Shown piece after piece: positions 8,911-17,513 of a stretch of 64,000 nt of DNA (positions are counted from its first letter, which is position 1; every line of letters starts with the position of its first letter). This stretch comes from Shinella lacus (GTDB lineage Bacteria > Pseudomonadota > Alphaproteobacteria > Rhizobiales > Rhizobiaceae). Location: NCBI RefSeq assembly GCF_010994755.1, contig NZ_WHSB02000002.1, positions 124,001-188,000 on the forward strand, in the 5' to 3' direction. Made by a program: the position numbers and the translations under genes. The notes under the pieces are model-generated. The model was not told the origin of the DNA. It did not search any database and worked only from the letters and a program-made list of their open reading frames with translations.

Positions 8911-9668
8911 ACTTCGAGGCGATCAAATCCATCTATGCCTTCGAGATGGCGCGCACGCGCCGCACGCTTGTGCAAAGCGTCGTTTCGCCCGTCATCACCA
9001 CCTCGCTCTATTTCATCGTCTTCGGTGCCGCCATCGGCTCGCGCATGCAGGAGGTGGAGGGCGTGCCCTACGGCGCCTTCATCGCGCCCGGCCTCATCAT
9101 GCTGACGCTGCTCAACCAATGTATCGGCAACGGCTCCTTCGGCATCTATTTCCCGAAATTCACCGGTACGATCTACGAGATCCTCTCCGCGCCCGTCTCG
9201 ATGATCGAGATCGTCATCGGCTATGTCGGGGCAGCGGCAACGAAGGGGTTGATCGTCGGCACGATCATCCTCATCACCGCCTCGCTCTTCGTCGACATAT
9301 CGATCAAGCACCCGTTGATGATGATCCTGTTCTTCGTGCTGACCGCCGTGAGCTTCAGCCTGTTCGGCTTCATGATCGGCATCTGGGCCAAGGATTTCGA
9401 GCAGCTGAACCTGTTCCCGATGCTCATCGTGCCGCCGCTCGTCTTCCTCGGCGGCAGCTTCTACTCGATCGACATGCTGCCGCCCTTCTGGCAGACGGTC
9501 AGCCACTTCAACCCGGTGCTCTACCTCGTCTCCGGCTTCCGATGGAGCTTTTACGAGATCGCCGACGTCAACCCGGTCGTCAGCCTCGTCACGGTGCTGG
9601 GCTTCTTGGTCGTCTGCCTGGGGATCACGGCGTGGATATTCAAGACGGGCTACAAGCTGAAGAACTGA
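8907..9668 (+). CDS. ABC-2 type transporter permease
   Basis: A 253-residue inner-membrane permease with about six hydrophobic helices and the ABC-2 segments [20 protein letters not shown] near the N terminus and [20 protein letters not shown] with the following HFNPVLYLV. It overlaps the ATPase gene by four bases, so the two are translationally coupled and form one exporter of the NodJ/DrrB type. Two dimers of each would assemble the complex. Substrate unknown. Confidence 0.93.
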   Translation: MNFEAIKSIYAFEMARTRRTLVQSVVSPVITTSLYFIVFGAAIGSRMQEVEGVPYGAFIAPGLIMLTLLNQCIGNGSFGIYFPKFTGTIYEILSAPVSMIEIVIGYVGAAATKGLIVGTIILITASLFVDISIKHPLMMILFFVLTAVSFSLFGFMIGIWAKDFEQLNLFPMLIVPPLVFLGGSFYSIDMLPPFWQTVSHFNPVLYLVSGFRWSFYEIADVNPVVSLVTVLGFLVVCLGITAWIFKTGYKLKN

Positions 9669-9684
9669 GAAGGGTCCTGCTGCC

Positions 9685-10068
9685 ATGGCCGCACGCGTAA
9701 AACTCAAGGGCCTGGACGGCGCCTATTGTGTGGCCCGGCTTGGCGCGTCCGATGCCATTCCGGCCTGGGCGGATGGCGCCGGCCTCGTCAGCATCAGCCG
9801 GACGGATGACGAGCTTTCCATCGTCTGCCGCGAGGAGCGCGTGCCGCACGGTGTGCTCAAGGACGGCGACTGGTCCTGCTTCAAACTCGTCGGGCCGTTC
9901 GCCTTCGATGAGACCGGGATCGTGCTCTCCGTGATCGCACCGCTTTCCGAGAACAGGATGGGGATTTTCGTCGTCTCCACCTTCGACGGGGATCACCTGC
10001 TGGTGAAGTCGGCCGATCTCGAGAAGGCGCGCGATCTGCTGACGGCGGCCGGCCACACGCTGCTGTAA
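9685..10068 (+). CDS. ACT domain-containing protein
   Basis: A 127-residue soluble protein of the small COG3603-type family with ACT domains. An N-terminal half (residues about 5-60, ending EERVPHGV) precedes the C-terminal ACT half with NRMGIFVVSTFDGDHLLVK and a final helix DLEKARDLLTAAGH. ACT domains usually bind amino acids as regulatory ligands, but no target is evident here. It lies 16 bases behind the exporter permease and could be the last gene of that operon. Family assignment is good, function is unknown. Confidence 0.82.
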   Translation: MAARVKLKGLDGAYCVARLGASDAIPAWADGAGLVSISRTDDELSIVCREERVPHGVLKDGDWSCFKLVGPFAFDETGIVLSVIAPLSENRMGIFVVSTFDGDHLLVKSADLEKARDLLTAAGHTLL

Positions 10069-10111
10069 GGGCTGTTGCGATCAAGTGCCTCCTGCGGAGG
10101 CGTGCCGATTG

Positions 10112-10591
10112 TCACATGCCTTCCAAGTAGTAAGCCTTCTGCGACGGGTAATAATCGTTGAATGACGGAAGCGCCTCGCCTTCGCGCGCCGCGACCAGCA
10201 TGTCGAGGTAGTACTCCCAGCCCGGACCTACGTCGCCCGCGAGTTTCCTGTCGCTGAGGCGTTGCACAAAATGCAGCTCGGTCATGTCGTCCGTCTGCGT
10301 CATTGTCAGCTCGATGCGCCAGTCTCCGAAGTCATCCTTCATCGTGACGACCAGCCGGCTTGGCGCGTCGCATTCTTCGATCATCAGGTTCGTCCAAGGC
10401 TGGCCCTTCTCATGGAGAAGTTGCAGCCGCACGATCTTGCCCGGGCCGGCATCTCCTTCCCAACTGCCGAACCAGAGTGCGGTGCTCTCGGACTTCGTCA
10501 CGCTCCTCCAGACGTCATCGACGGGCGCGCGGAACGTGCGCGTGAGGATCAGGTCATTGCCACGAACGTGGCCGGTTGGCTTGGGGCTCAT
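10112..10591 (-). CDS. SRPBCC/AHSA1 family protein
   Basis: A 159-residue protein of the START-like SRPBCC superfamily, AHSA1 branch. It begins with the characteristic ILTRTFRAPVDDVWRSVT segment, has the ALWFG motif, and ends with the long helix GPGWEYYLDMLVAAREG. These proteins form a hydrophobic cavity, and bacterial members are often linked to ligand binding rather than to Hsp90. The gene is followed on the same strand, 21 bases upstream, by the aspartic protease gene. No partner regulator is adjacent. Confidence 0.85.
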   Translation of the reverse strand: MSPKPTGHVRGNDLILTRTFRAPVDDVWRSVTKSESTALWFGSWEGDAGPGKIVRLQLLHEKGQPWTNLMIEECDAPSRLVVTMKDDFGDWRIELTMTQTDDMTELHFVQRLSDRKLAGDVGPGWEYYLDMLVAAREGEALPSFNDYYPSQKAYYLEGM

Positions 10592-10612
10592 GCCGTCTCC
10601 TTTTCTTGCCGT

Positions 10613-11311
10613 TTAGTCCTTCAGCCGCAACTCGTCGCGCGCGATCTCGATCGAGCCGAGCGTTTCCAGGAAGCTCATGCCGAGCAGGCTCTGGTCGAGG
10701 CGGCCCTGTTCGGTGACCATGCCGCGGATGGTGCCGCGCAGGATCGGGCCGATCGCGACTTCGCGCAGCGTCACAGGGGCGGCAAGCGCGCGGCCGTTGG
10801 CGGTGGAGACGTCGATCGAGAAGACTAGGTTGTCCGGATTGATGCCGAGGCGCATGGCGTCCTCGTAAGAGAGCACGACCGAGCTTGCGCCGGTATCGAC
10901 GAGCATGCGCAGCGGCGTGCCGTCGATCGATACGTCGGCCTCGAAATGGCCGGAGACGCCCTTGTGGATCACCATGATCTGTTCGCCGCTGGCGCTCGTC
11001 GTCAAGATGGCGCGGCCGGGGATGAGGCCGGCGGTCAGGCGGTTGCCGAAGTCCTGCAGGTCGAAGCGGTAGAGATAGCCGGCGACGAGCATGAGGATGA
11101 TCAGCAGCCAGATGCCAGCCTGGCGCACGCTTTCGCCGATCTGCCGCCGGCCGGCCAGGATGCCCGCCGCCATCATCGTAGCGATGGCCGACAGTGTCAC
11201 GAGGCGGCCGAAATCGTTGTTGTCCATGCCCATCGTGCGGCCGCTGTCATGGTTGAGAATCAGGAAGGCAAGGCCGACGGCGAGGATGGCGAGAAGAAAA
11301 TAGAACCTCAT
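10613..11311 (-). CDS. TIGR02281 family retropepsin-like aspartic protease
   Basis: A 232-residue membrane-anchored protein. Three hydrophobic segments lie at about residues 3-20, 37-54 and 66-82. The C-terminal ~110 residues form a retropepsin-like domain with the catalytic D139-T-G-A motif, the following SSVVLS strand, and a late LGMSFLETLG that matches the conserved hydrophobic-hydrophobic-Gly element. One catalytic Asp per chain implies an active dimer. The active domain is predicted to face the periplasm. Its start overlaps the stop of the DUF1289 gene by four bases, so the two are translationally coupled. Its substrate is not known. Confidence 0.88.
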   Translation of the reverse strand: MRFYFLLAILAVGLAFLILNHDSGRTMGMDNNDFGRLVTLSAIATMMAAGILAGRRQIGESVRQAGIWLLIILMLVAGYLYRFDLQDFGNRLTAGLIPGRAILTTSASGEQIMVIHKGVSGHFEADVSIDGTPLRMLVDTGASSVVLSYEDAMRLGINPDNLVFSIDVSTANGRALAAPVTLREVAIGPILRGTIRGMVTEQGRLDQSLLGMSFLETLGSIEIARDELRLKD

Positions 11312-11529
11312 GCGTCGCCGCGCTCCCTGGCCATGCGGGTGCGGCGCGTTTCGCGCCGGGGTTTGCGTTCGACGGTGGCAAGCCGCGCCGGCAGCGCCGC
11401 CATGATGGCGCGCCTCTCCTCCGCGCTATAGAGCGTCCAGGCGCCGATCTCGTCACGCGTGCGGCCGCAGCCGAAACAGTAGCCGGTCACCATATCGATC
11501 GAACAGACGAGAATGCAGGGCGATTCCAT
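11308..11529 (-). CDS. DUF1289 small Cys-rich protein
   Basis: A 73-residue protein whose first 25 residues carry the DUF1289 cysteine pattern: SPCILVC, then YCFGCGRT (C5, C9, C18, C21), likely a zinc or Fe-S site. The rest is basic (RKPRRETRRTRMARER). It is the first gene of a coupled pair with the aspartic protease. DUF1289 proteins are widespread in Proteobacteria, with no firm role. Confidence 0.87.
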   Translation of the reverse strand: MESPCILVCSIDMVTGYCFGCGRTRDEIGAWTLYSAEERRAIMAALPARLATVERKPRRETRRTRMARERGDA

Positions 11530-11566
11530 CGCGTCTCCGGGTGTTTGCCCCTCCTATATCGGTGGG

Positions 11567-12349
11567 TCAGAGCGTGAGGGCAAGAGCGAAGAGCACTGAC
11601 ATTTCCGCGAGCTGCTCGGTCGCGCCGATCGTGTCGCCCGTATGCCCGCCGATCTTGCGCATCGCGATGCGGTTGAACACGAGAACGGCCGCGGCGGCGG
11701 CGATGAGGGTGAGGACGAGCGAGAGCAGCGTGCCATGCGGCAGGAGCAGCAGGGCGGCGAGCAGGATGCCGCTGACGAGCGCCATCGTCGTCGCACCCTT
11801 GTCCGGCTCGCCGACCGACGCGGCGACGCCGTCGCGCCGGGCGGGCGGCAGGAGCGACCAGTGCCAGACCATGGCGGTGCGGCTGGCGGCGGCCACGGCA
11901 AGCAGCACCATGCCGAGGCCGGAGGGCGTGAGCACGGCGGCAAGGGCCGCGATCGCCGCGGCGCGCAGCCCGAAGGAGAGCACGAGGGCGACGGCGCCGT
12001 AGGAGCCGACGCGGCTGTCCTTCATGATGGCAAGCGCGCTTTCCCGATCCCGCCCGCCGCCGATGCCGTCGGCGCTGTCGGAAAGCCCGTCCTCGTGCAG
12101 CGCGCCGGTGACGAGCACCTGGAGCGCCAGCGTGGCGAAGGCGAGAAGCAGCGGCGGGGCGTCGATCGCCGCCAGGACGGCTGCGAGTGCGGCGGAGGGC
12201 AGCATGACCAGCAGGCCGGCGAGGGGAAAGGCACGCACCGCGCGCGACAGCCGCCCGTCATGGCCGGCAAAATGGCGCTGCGGCACCGGCACGCGCGACA
12301 GGAAGGCGACCGAGCGAGCCGTGTCGTCAATGAAATCCCGGATATCCAC
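11567..12349 (-). CDS. cobS: Adenosylcobinamide-GDP ribazoletransferase (cobalamin synthase)
   Basis: A 260-residue polytopic membrane enzyme for the last assembly step of the nucleotide loop: joining adenosylcobinamide-GDP and alpha-ribazole (or its phosphate) to give cobalamin. Recognisable elements are the N-terminal FLSRVPVP, the HEDGLSDSADGIGGGRDRE segment with its acidic metal-binding residues, and KDSRVGSYGA. The GTG at 12349 is chosen because GGGAGGGG lies upstream and the family usually begins about ten residues before FLSR; the ATG at 12394 would add 15 residues. It is called cobV in the aerobic-pathway nomenclature. It is transcribed divergently from cobT. Confidence 0.92.
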   Translation of the reverse strand: MDIRDFIDDTARSVAFLSRVPVPQRHFAGHDGRLSRAVRAFPLAGLLVMLPSAALAAVLAAIDAPPLLLAFATLALQVLVTGALHEDGLSDSADGIGGGRDRESALAIMKDSRVGSYGAVALVLSFGLRAAAIAALAAVLTPSGLGMVLLAVAAASRTAMVWHWSLLPPARRDGVAASVGEPDKGATTMALVSGILLAALLLLPHGTLLSLVLTLIAAAAAVLVFNRIAMRKIGGHTGDTIGATEQLAEMSVLFALALTL

Positions 12350-12426
12350 GTCGAAGAGCCCCTCCCGGCAAAAGGGCGAGGCAAGCCGCTGCAAATGCGG
12401 TTGTCGGATTCGCGCCCTGCCTCTAT

Positions 12427-12490
12427 TAGAGCAGTTCCAGCAAAAGTGCGTGAGCGTTTTGCGCGCCGGAACTGCGTAAAATTGATTGCT
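12427..12490. repeat. Rhizobial-type palindromic intergenic repeat
   Basis: An inverted repeat with GCAGTTCC at 12431-12438 and GGAACTGC at 12468-12475 surrounds an AGCAAAAGTGCG...GCGTTTTGCGCG core. This closely resembles a short repeat I recall as common in Rhizobiaceae intergenic regions. It lies in the divergent cobS-cobT spacer. Whether it is mobile, structural or regulatory is not clear. Confidence 0.55.
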
Positions 12491-12542
12491 TCAGACGCCA
12501 CCAAACCCGCCTTCGAAAGCCCAAAGCAAGGAATTCCCCAAG

Positions 12543-13559
12543 ATGAGTGCCAGCGGCCTGCCGTTCGATGATTTTCGTGATTTGCTGCGCAACCTGCCCG
12601 GTCCCGATTCGGCAGCGCTCGTGGCTGCGCGTGAACGCGACAAGCAGCTCACCAAGCCGCCGGGCGCGCTCGGCCGCATGGAGGAAATCGCCTTCTGGCT
12701 CGCCGCCTGGACCGGCCGTCCGCCGGCCGTGACGCGCCCGCTCGTCGCGATCTTTGCCGGCAATCACGGCGTCACCAAGCAGGGCATCACGCCCTATCCG
12801 TCCTCGGTGACGGCGCAGATGGTGGAGAACTTTGCGGCCGGCGGTGCGGCGATCAACCAGATCTGCGTCGCCTATGATCTCGGCCTGAAGGTTTTCGACC
12901 TCGCACTGGATTACCCGACCGCCGATATCACCGAAGAGGCGGCGCTTTCCGAGCGCGACTGCGCGGCCACGATGGCCTTCGGCATGGAGGCGGTTGCCGG
13001 CGGCACGGACCTGATCTGCATCGGCGAGATGGGCATCGGAAACACGACGATCGCCGCCGCGATCAACCTCGCGCTCTATGGCGGCACGGCGGAGGAATGG
13101 GTCGGCCCCGGCACGGGTTCGGAAGGCGAGGTGCTGAAGCGCAAGGTCGCGGCCGTGAAAAAAGCCGTCGATCTGCATCGTGCGCACCTGTCCGATCCGC
13201 TCGAAGTGCTGCGCCGCCTTGGCGGGCGCGAGATCGCGGCGATGGCCGGCGCCATCCTGGCCGCCCGCATGCAGAAGATCCCGGTTATCCTCGACGGTTA
13301 TGTCGCGACCGCCGCCGGCGCCATCCTGCGCTCCGCCAATCCCTCGGCGCTCGACCATTGCCTGATCGGCCATGTTTCGGCCGAACCCGGCCACCTGAAG
13401 TCGATCGAGAAGCTCGGCAAGACGCCGCTCCTGGCGCTCGGCATGCGGCTGGGCGAGGGCACCGGCGCGGCGCTTGCCGCCAGCATCGTCAAGGCGGCGG
13501 CGGCCTGCCATTCCGGCATGGCGACCTTCGTTCAGGCGGGCGTCAGCAACCGTTCTTAA
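12543..13559 (+). CDS. cobT: Nicotinate-nucleotide-dimethylbenzimidazole phosphoribosyltransferase
   Basis: A 338-residue enzyme that makes alpha-ribazole 5'-phosphate from nicotinate mononucleotide and 5,6-dimethylbenzimidazole, feeding the nucleotide loop of cobalamin. Visible motifs are KPPGALGRME near residue 40, FAGNHGVTKQG, EMGIGNTTIAAA and the C-terminal GMRLGEGTGAALA. It corresponds to CobU in the aerobic-pathway nomenclature. The ATG at 12543 sits behind AAGGAA; the in-frame start 19 codons upstream is unlikely. With cobS opposite, both loop-assembly steps are encoded here. No B12 riboswitch was recognised in the spacer. Confidence 0.94.
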   Translation: MSASGLPFDDFRDLLRNLPGPDSAALVAARERDKQLTKPPGALGRMEEIAFWLAAWTGRPPAVTRPLVAIFAGNHGVTKQGITPYPSSVTAQMVENFAAGGAAINQICVAYDLGLKVFDLALDYPTADITEEAALSERDCAATMAFGMEAVAGGTDLICIGEMGIGNTTIAAAINLALYGGTAEEWVGPGTGSEGEVLKRKVAAVKKAVDLHRAHLSDPLEVLRRLGGREIAAMAGAILAARMQKIPVILDGYVATAAGAILRSANPSALDHCLIGHVSAEPGHLKSIEKLGKTPLLALGMRLGEGTGAALAASIVKAAAACHSGMATFVQAGVSNRS

Positions 13560-13658
13560 AGCGCGGTCGGCAAAAAGCCCCAAATGGTATGAATGAGACC
13601 CAGGGCATTCCCGTCATACGGGCATGCTTTATGGGCGCGGCAGAATCAGGATGTTGGA

Positions 13659-14036
13659 ATGGGTCAGGCACCAATCAAGAAAAAGACGGGCTTCAGCCAT
13701 CTCATTGCGGCGGCGACCTATTCCGCCGACGGCGCGCGGCGCCTGCTCAGCGAATCCGCCTTCCGCCACGAGCTGATCGCCTTCGGCGTCGCCATGGTGC
13801 TCTTCACCGTGGTCGGTGCCTCGTTCTTCCAATATGTCGCCATGGCGATCCTCTTCCTGCTGATGGTCGCCTTCGAGGCGCTCAACACGGCAATCGAGGA
13901 GATCGTCGACCGGGTCTCGCCGGAGATTTCGGAAATGGGCAAACATTCGAAGGATCTCGGGTCCTTCGCCGTCTTCTGCCTGATCATCTCGAATGCCGTC
14001 TACGCCGGCTACGTCGTCGCCTCCAAGTTCATCTGA
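13659..14036 (+). CDS. dgkA: Diacylglycerol kinase
   Basis: A 125-residue integral membrane kinase of the trimeric prokaryotic DGK family, which phosphorylates diacylglycerol to phosphatidic acid. It has the amphipathic N terminus, three hydrophobic helices, and the active-site signature [15 protein letters not shown] near residues 70-84. In rhizobia the enzyme recycles diacylglycerol released when phosphoglycerol is transferred to periplasmic glucans, which may connect it to the LTA-synthase-like gene at 60.7 kb (inference). ATG 13659 is preferred over 13593, which adds a non-homologous stretch. It converges on the histidine kinase gene with a 2-base gap. Confidence 0.92.
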   Translation: MGQAPIKKKTGFSHLIAAATYSADGARRLLSESAFRHELIAFGVAMVLFTVVGASFFQYVAMAILFLLMVAFEALNTAIEEIVDRVSPEISEMGKHSKDLGSFAVFCLIISNAVYAGYVVASKFI

Positions 14037-14038
14037 AC

Positions 14039-15577
14039 TCAGGCGAAGCTCTTCTTGCGGGGGGCGACGGCCTGCGTCTCGGTGACGGCGGGCAGGCTCT
14101 GGAGCACGCGTTTTGCCGGCAGGATGGCGATCGCCTCGGTGCCTTCGCGCAGCTTCGATTTCAGGATGAACTCGCCATTGTGCTTGGCGAGGATGGCCTG
14201 GACGATCGGCAGGCCGAGGCCGGTGCCCTGTTCGGCGCTCTTGATGGCGATAGAGCCCTGGCCGAAGGCCGAAAGCACGACCGGGATTTCCTCTTCCGGA
14301 ATGCCGGGGCCGTTATCCTTGATCGAGACGTACTGCCCGCCGCCGGCCGTCCAGCCGGCCTTGACGAGGATTTCGCCGCCCTGGGGCGTAAATTTCACCG
14401 CATTGGACAGAAGGTTCAGGATGACCTGGCGCAACGCCTTCTCATCCGCCCAGACCGCCGGCATGTCGCCCTCGACCTGCTCGGCGATGGTGATGTTTTT
14501 TGCGCGGGCACGGAGCTGGACCATGCCGATGCAGTCCTCGGCGATGTCGACGAGGTGCACCGAGTCCTCCGACAGGTCGTATTTCCCGGCCTCGATGCGC
14601 GACAGGTCGAGGATCTCGTTGATGAGATTGAGGAGATGCTGGCCGGAGCGGTGGATATCGGACGTGTATTCCTTATAGACCGGGTTGTTGAGCGGCCCGA
14701 GCACCTCCGTCGACATGACCTCGGAGAAACCGAGGATGGCGTTGAGCGGCGTGCGCAACTCATGCGACATGGAGGCGAGGAAACGGGACTTCGCGAGGTT
14801 GGCTTCCTCCGCCCGGCGGCGAGCCTCATCGGACATGGATTTCGCCACTTCCAGCTCGGCGATCAGGTCGTCCTTTTCCGATTGCGATGAGAGGAGCTGC
14901 GCGCTCGTGTGGCGCAGGCGATGCGTCATGAAGACGAGGAACATCATGGCGGCCGCGATGATCGCGGCCATGCCGACCGTTGCAGGATCCGGACGCAACA
15001 GGGCGGAAATCGAAAGCGCGCCGACCGTCGGCAGGAAGGCATAGAGCACGGCGTGGCGCAGCATCAGCGTGCTGATGGCGGTGACGGCGAGCGCCACGAG
15101 CAGGGAGGAGCCCTTGTAGAAATCGAAAGTGACGCCCGAGCACTGGCCGCAGGTCTGCAACGCGAAGGCGGCCCAGGTGAGGCCCATGAAGACCTGCGCG
15201 ATGAGGAAGATCTGCTGCCAGCGGCGCGTGTTGTCGGCGGTGATTTCCTGCTTGCGGGCGCGGCGCGCCACGATCATGCCGAGCGCATGCACGCTGAGCG
15301 CCAGGATCGCCCAGGCGATCAGGCCGATTTCCTGCGTGAGATAGATGCCGCCGGCCGCGATCAGCACCACGACGACAGGCACGGCGAGCGCGCTCTGTGC
15401 GGCCGAGGCGATGTGGAGTTGCAGCATCTCGCGCTCGAAGCCGGGCGCCAGCCCCGTCGCCGTCTGCAACCGCTCGCGAGTCGTGCGGACAGCCCGCGAG
15501 ACAGCCTTGTTTCGGTGGCTGCGCGACTTGTCGACGATGATCTTGTCGGTCGAGGTACTGACGCCGGTACTCATCAC
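14039..15577 (-). CDS. Membrane sensor histidine kinase, PleC/DivJ-like
   Basis: A 512-residue hybrid-free sensor kinase. About six hydrophobic helices (residues ~60-225) form the input region, a short coiled coil follows (SQSEKDDLIAELEVAKSMSD), then the dimerisation/phosphoacceptor domain with SMSHELRTPLNAILGFSEVM near residues 265-285, and the ATPase domain with N-box NLLSNAVKF, G1 DNGPGIP and G2 GTGLGLPI. The H-box sequence is that of the PleC/DivJ/PdhS group, which acts on DivK-type regulators in alphaproteobacterial cell-cycle control. Which member it is cannot be decided. No response regulator is adjacent. A second ATG one codon in (15574) is equally possible. Confidence 0.9.
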   Translation of the reverse strand: MMSTGVSTSTDKIIVDKSRSHRNKAVSRAVRTTRERLQTATGLAPGFEREMLQLHIASAAQSALAVPVVVVLIAAGGIYLTQEIGLIAWAILALSVHALGMIVARRARKQEITADNTRRWQQIFLIAQVFMGLTWAAFALQTCGQCSGVTFDFYKGSSLLVALAVTAISTLMLRHAVLYAFLPTVGALSISALLRPDPATVGMAAIIAAAMMFLVFMTHRLRHTSAQLLSSQSEKDDLIAELEVAKSMSDEARRRAEEANLAKSRFLASMSHELRTPLNAILGFSEVMSTEVLGPLNNPVYKEYTSDIHRSGQHLLNLINEILDLSRIEAGKYDLSEDSVHLVDIAEDCIGMVQLRARAKNITIAEQVEGDMPAVWADEKALRQVILNLLSNAVKFTPQGGEILVKAGWTAGGGQYVSIKDNGPGIPEEEIPVVLSAFGQGSIAIKSAEQGTGLGLPIVQAILAKHNGEFILKSKLREGTEAIAILPAKRVLQSLPAVTETQAVAPRKKSFA

Positions 15578-15743
15578 ACTTGCAACTGTTACGGACAGCG
15601 TTGAATTCTAGGGTCGAATCCTTAAGAAGATGCTGCCGCGCATAAACCATTTGCGAACCATTCCGGCATTTTCCGTAACGTGAATTGGGCCTCGCGCCGC
15701 CATATGACGAAACGTCAGGACTCTAGGACAGGAACGGGGTTGC

Positions 15744-16310
15744 ATGGGACTTACGAGGCGCGCGCGTGATGTCGGCGTGGCGATGGCGATCCTGGCGCTG
15801 ACGGCGCTCGTGGTGGCGCGCGTGAGCGGCGAAACCGGCGAGACGATCACCGGTGCCGCGCGCGCGGCGGACGGCGACACGCTGACGCTCGATGGTCACC
15901 GCATCCGCCTCGTCGGCATCGATACGCCGGAACTGACGCAGGTCTGCAAGCGCGACGGCGCCGACTGGCGGTGTGGCGTTGCCGCGCGCTCGCGGCTCGC
16001 CGAGCTATTGCGCGGCGGTGCCATTACCTGCCGCACCGAGGGCACCGACAAGTACAACCGCTGGCTCGCGCGCTGCGAAACGCTGGAGGGCGACCTCGGC
16101 GAGCGCATGGTGCGGGAGGGGCTGGCGGTTGCCTATGGCGGCTATGAGGACGAGGAACAGTTCGCCAAGGCCGAGCGCAAGGGGCTGTGGGGCTCCGAGT
16201 TCGACATGCCGCAGCAATGGCGCCGCACGAACGGGCGGCCGCAGGAAGACGTGCATGATGCGGAACCGGGCGTGCTCGGCAGCATTCTGGGCGCATTGGG
16301 ACTGATTTGA
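15744..16310 (+). CDS. Thermonuclease (SNase-like) family protein
   Basis: A 188-residue protein with an N-terminal hydrophobic segment (about residues 10-29), so it is membrane-anchored or secreted, followed by one staphylococcal-nuclease-like domain. Conserved pieces are DGDTLTLDGHRIRLVGIDTPE (active-site Arg and Asp/Glu), TDKYNRWLARC, and GLAVAYGGYEDEE. It probably cleaves nucleic acid phosphodiester bonds with Ca2+. It ends 12 bases before the UDG-like gene and may be co-transcribed with it, giving two DNA-directed enzymes side by side. Confidence 0.88.
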   Translation: MGLTRRARDVGVAMAILALTALVVARVSGETGETITGAARAADGDTLTLDGHRIRLVGIDTPELTQVCKRDGADWRCGVAARSRLAELLRGGAITCRTEGTDKYNRWLARCETLEGDLGERMVREGLAVAYGGYEDEEQFAKAERKGLWGSEFDMPQQWRRTNGRPQEDVHDAEPGVLGSILGALGLI

Positions 16311-16322
16311 ACGGACGACGCG

Positions 16323-16952
16323 ATGGATGATGCGGGATTGGCAGAACTTCGCGCCGCGATTGCGGCCTGTCGGCTCTGTCGCGACGCGCCGGCAAGGGGG
16401 CCCGCCCACCGCCTGCCGCACGAGCCGCGGCCGGTCGCGGTCATCTCCGAAACTGCGCGCATCTTGATCGCCGGCCAGGCGCCGGGGCTGCGGGTGCATG
16501 GCAGCGGCCTGCCGTTCAACGATGCCTCGGGCGATCGGCTGCGCACCTGGCTCGGCGTGACGCGCGAGGAATTCTACGATCCGGCAAAATTCGCCATCGT
16601 GCCGATGGGCTTCTGTTTTCCGGGCTACGACGCCCATGGCAGCGACCTGCCGCCGCGACGCGAATGCGCGCCGCTCTGGCGCGCCCGGGTGATCGGCGCC
16701 ATGCCGCAGGTCGAGCTGGTGCTGGCGATTGGCCAATATGCGCAAGCCTGGCACCTGGGGGCGGCGAAGGCCGCGAGCATGACCGAGACGGTGCGCGACT
16801 GGCGGCGCCACCTCGGGCGCAACGAGGGGCCGGCGGTGCTGCCGCTGCCGCATCCGAGCTGGCGCAACACCGGCTGGCTGAAGCGCAATCCGTGGTTTGA
16901 GCAAGAGGTTCTTCCGGAGTTGCGAAAGCGGGTGAAAACTCTTACGGAATGA
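16323..16952 (+). CDS. Uracil-DNA glycosylase family protein
   Basis: A 209-residue UDG-superfamily protein. Motif 1 is GQAPG near residue 55 and the C-terminal motif is LPLPHPSWRN, matching the water-activating and DNA-clamping loops of the superfamily. An N-terminal CRLC pair recalls the Fe-S family 4 enzymes, but the remaining cysteines do not make a clear four-Cys cluster. In families 4 and 5 motif 1 is usually GE-A/G-PG, so the Gln here is a difference that may affect activity. It may act in base-excision repair, but catalysis on uracil is not established. It follows the nuclease gene by 12 bases. Confidence 0.8.
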   Translation: MDDAGLAELRAAIAACRLCRDAPARGPAHRLPHEPRPVAVISETARILIAGQAPGLRVHGSGLPFNDASGDRLRTWLGVTREEFYDPAKFAIVPMGFCFPGYDAHGSDLPPRRECAPLWRARVIGAMPQVELVLAIGQYAQAWHLGAAKAASMTETVRDWRRHLGRNEGPAVLPLPHPSWRNTGWLKRNPWFEQEVLPELRKRVKTLTE

Positions 16953-16962
16953 AATGCATTTC
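16951..16962. promoter_or_regulatory. Palindrome upstream of the Lrp-type regulator
   Basis: The perfect 12-base palindrome GAAATGCATTTC overlaps the stop of the UDG-like gene and lies 58 bases upstream of the Lrp-family start, inside an AT-rich stretch that probably holds the promoter. Lrp/AsnC proteins commonly autoregulate through AT-rich dyads, so this is a plausible operator. That is inference from position only. Confidence 0.4.
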
Positions 16963-17019
16963 TTTCATTTTGCCGCTATCACGGTATATGAGGGAATTAA
17001 ATTTCGTTAGGGGAAATCG

Positions 17020-17508
17020 ATGGATCGTCTGGACCGCAAGATCCTGCGCCTTTTGCAGGAAGATTCTACGCTGGCAGTGGCGGACCTCGCCAAGAAGGTG
17101 GGTCTGTCGACCACGCCGTGCTGGCGGCGCATCCAGAAGATGGAAGAGGACGGCGTGATCCGCAAGCGCGTCGCGCTGCTCGATCCGATCAAGATCAACA
17201 CCAAGGTTACGGTTTTCGTCTCGATCCGCACCAATTCGCACTCGACGGAATGGCTGAAGCGCTTTTCCGAGGTGATCGTCGAGTTTCCCGAGGTCGTCGA
17301 GTTCTACCGCATGAGCGGCGAAGTGGATTACCTGCTGCGCGTCGTCGTGCCGGATATCGGCGCCTATGACGCCTTCTACAAGCGCATGATCGCCCGCATC
17401 GAGATCCGCGACGTCTCTTCCGCGTTCGCGATGGAGCAGATCAAGTACACGACCGAGCTGCCGCTCGACTACATGATGGTGGACAACCAGAAGAGCGGCG
17501 AAGAGTAA
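17020..17508 (+). CDS. Lrp/AsnC family transcriptional regulator
   Basis: A 162-residue regulator. The N-terminal helix-turn-helix (LDRKILRLLQEDSTLAVADL, then KKVGLSTTPCWRRIQKMEEDGVI) is followed by a C-terminal ligand-binding RAM domain (residues ~65-150; the GEVDYLLRVVVPDIGAYDAF element is typical). Such proteins form octamers and respond to amino acids. GGGGAAATCG precedes the ATG. The gene stands alone, with the next gene convergent, so its targets are probably elsewhere or itself. Confidence 0.93.
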   Translation: MDRLDRKILRLLQEDSTLAVADLAKKVGLSTTPCWRRIQKMEEDGVIRKRVALLDPIKINTKVTVFVSIRTNSHSTEWLKRFSEVIVEFPEVVEFYRMSGEVDYLLRVVVPDIGAYDAFYKRMIARIEIRDVSSAFAMEQIKYTTELPLDYMMVDNQKSGEE

Positions 17509-17513
17509 GGCGC

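Noticed and set aside
12350..12542. Possible cobalamin riboswitch in the cobS-cobT spacer
   Set aside because: No B12-box-like sequence or matching helices were found; the visible palindrome belongs to a repeat family.
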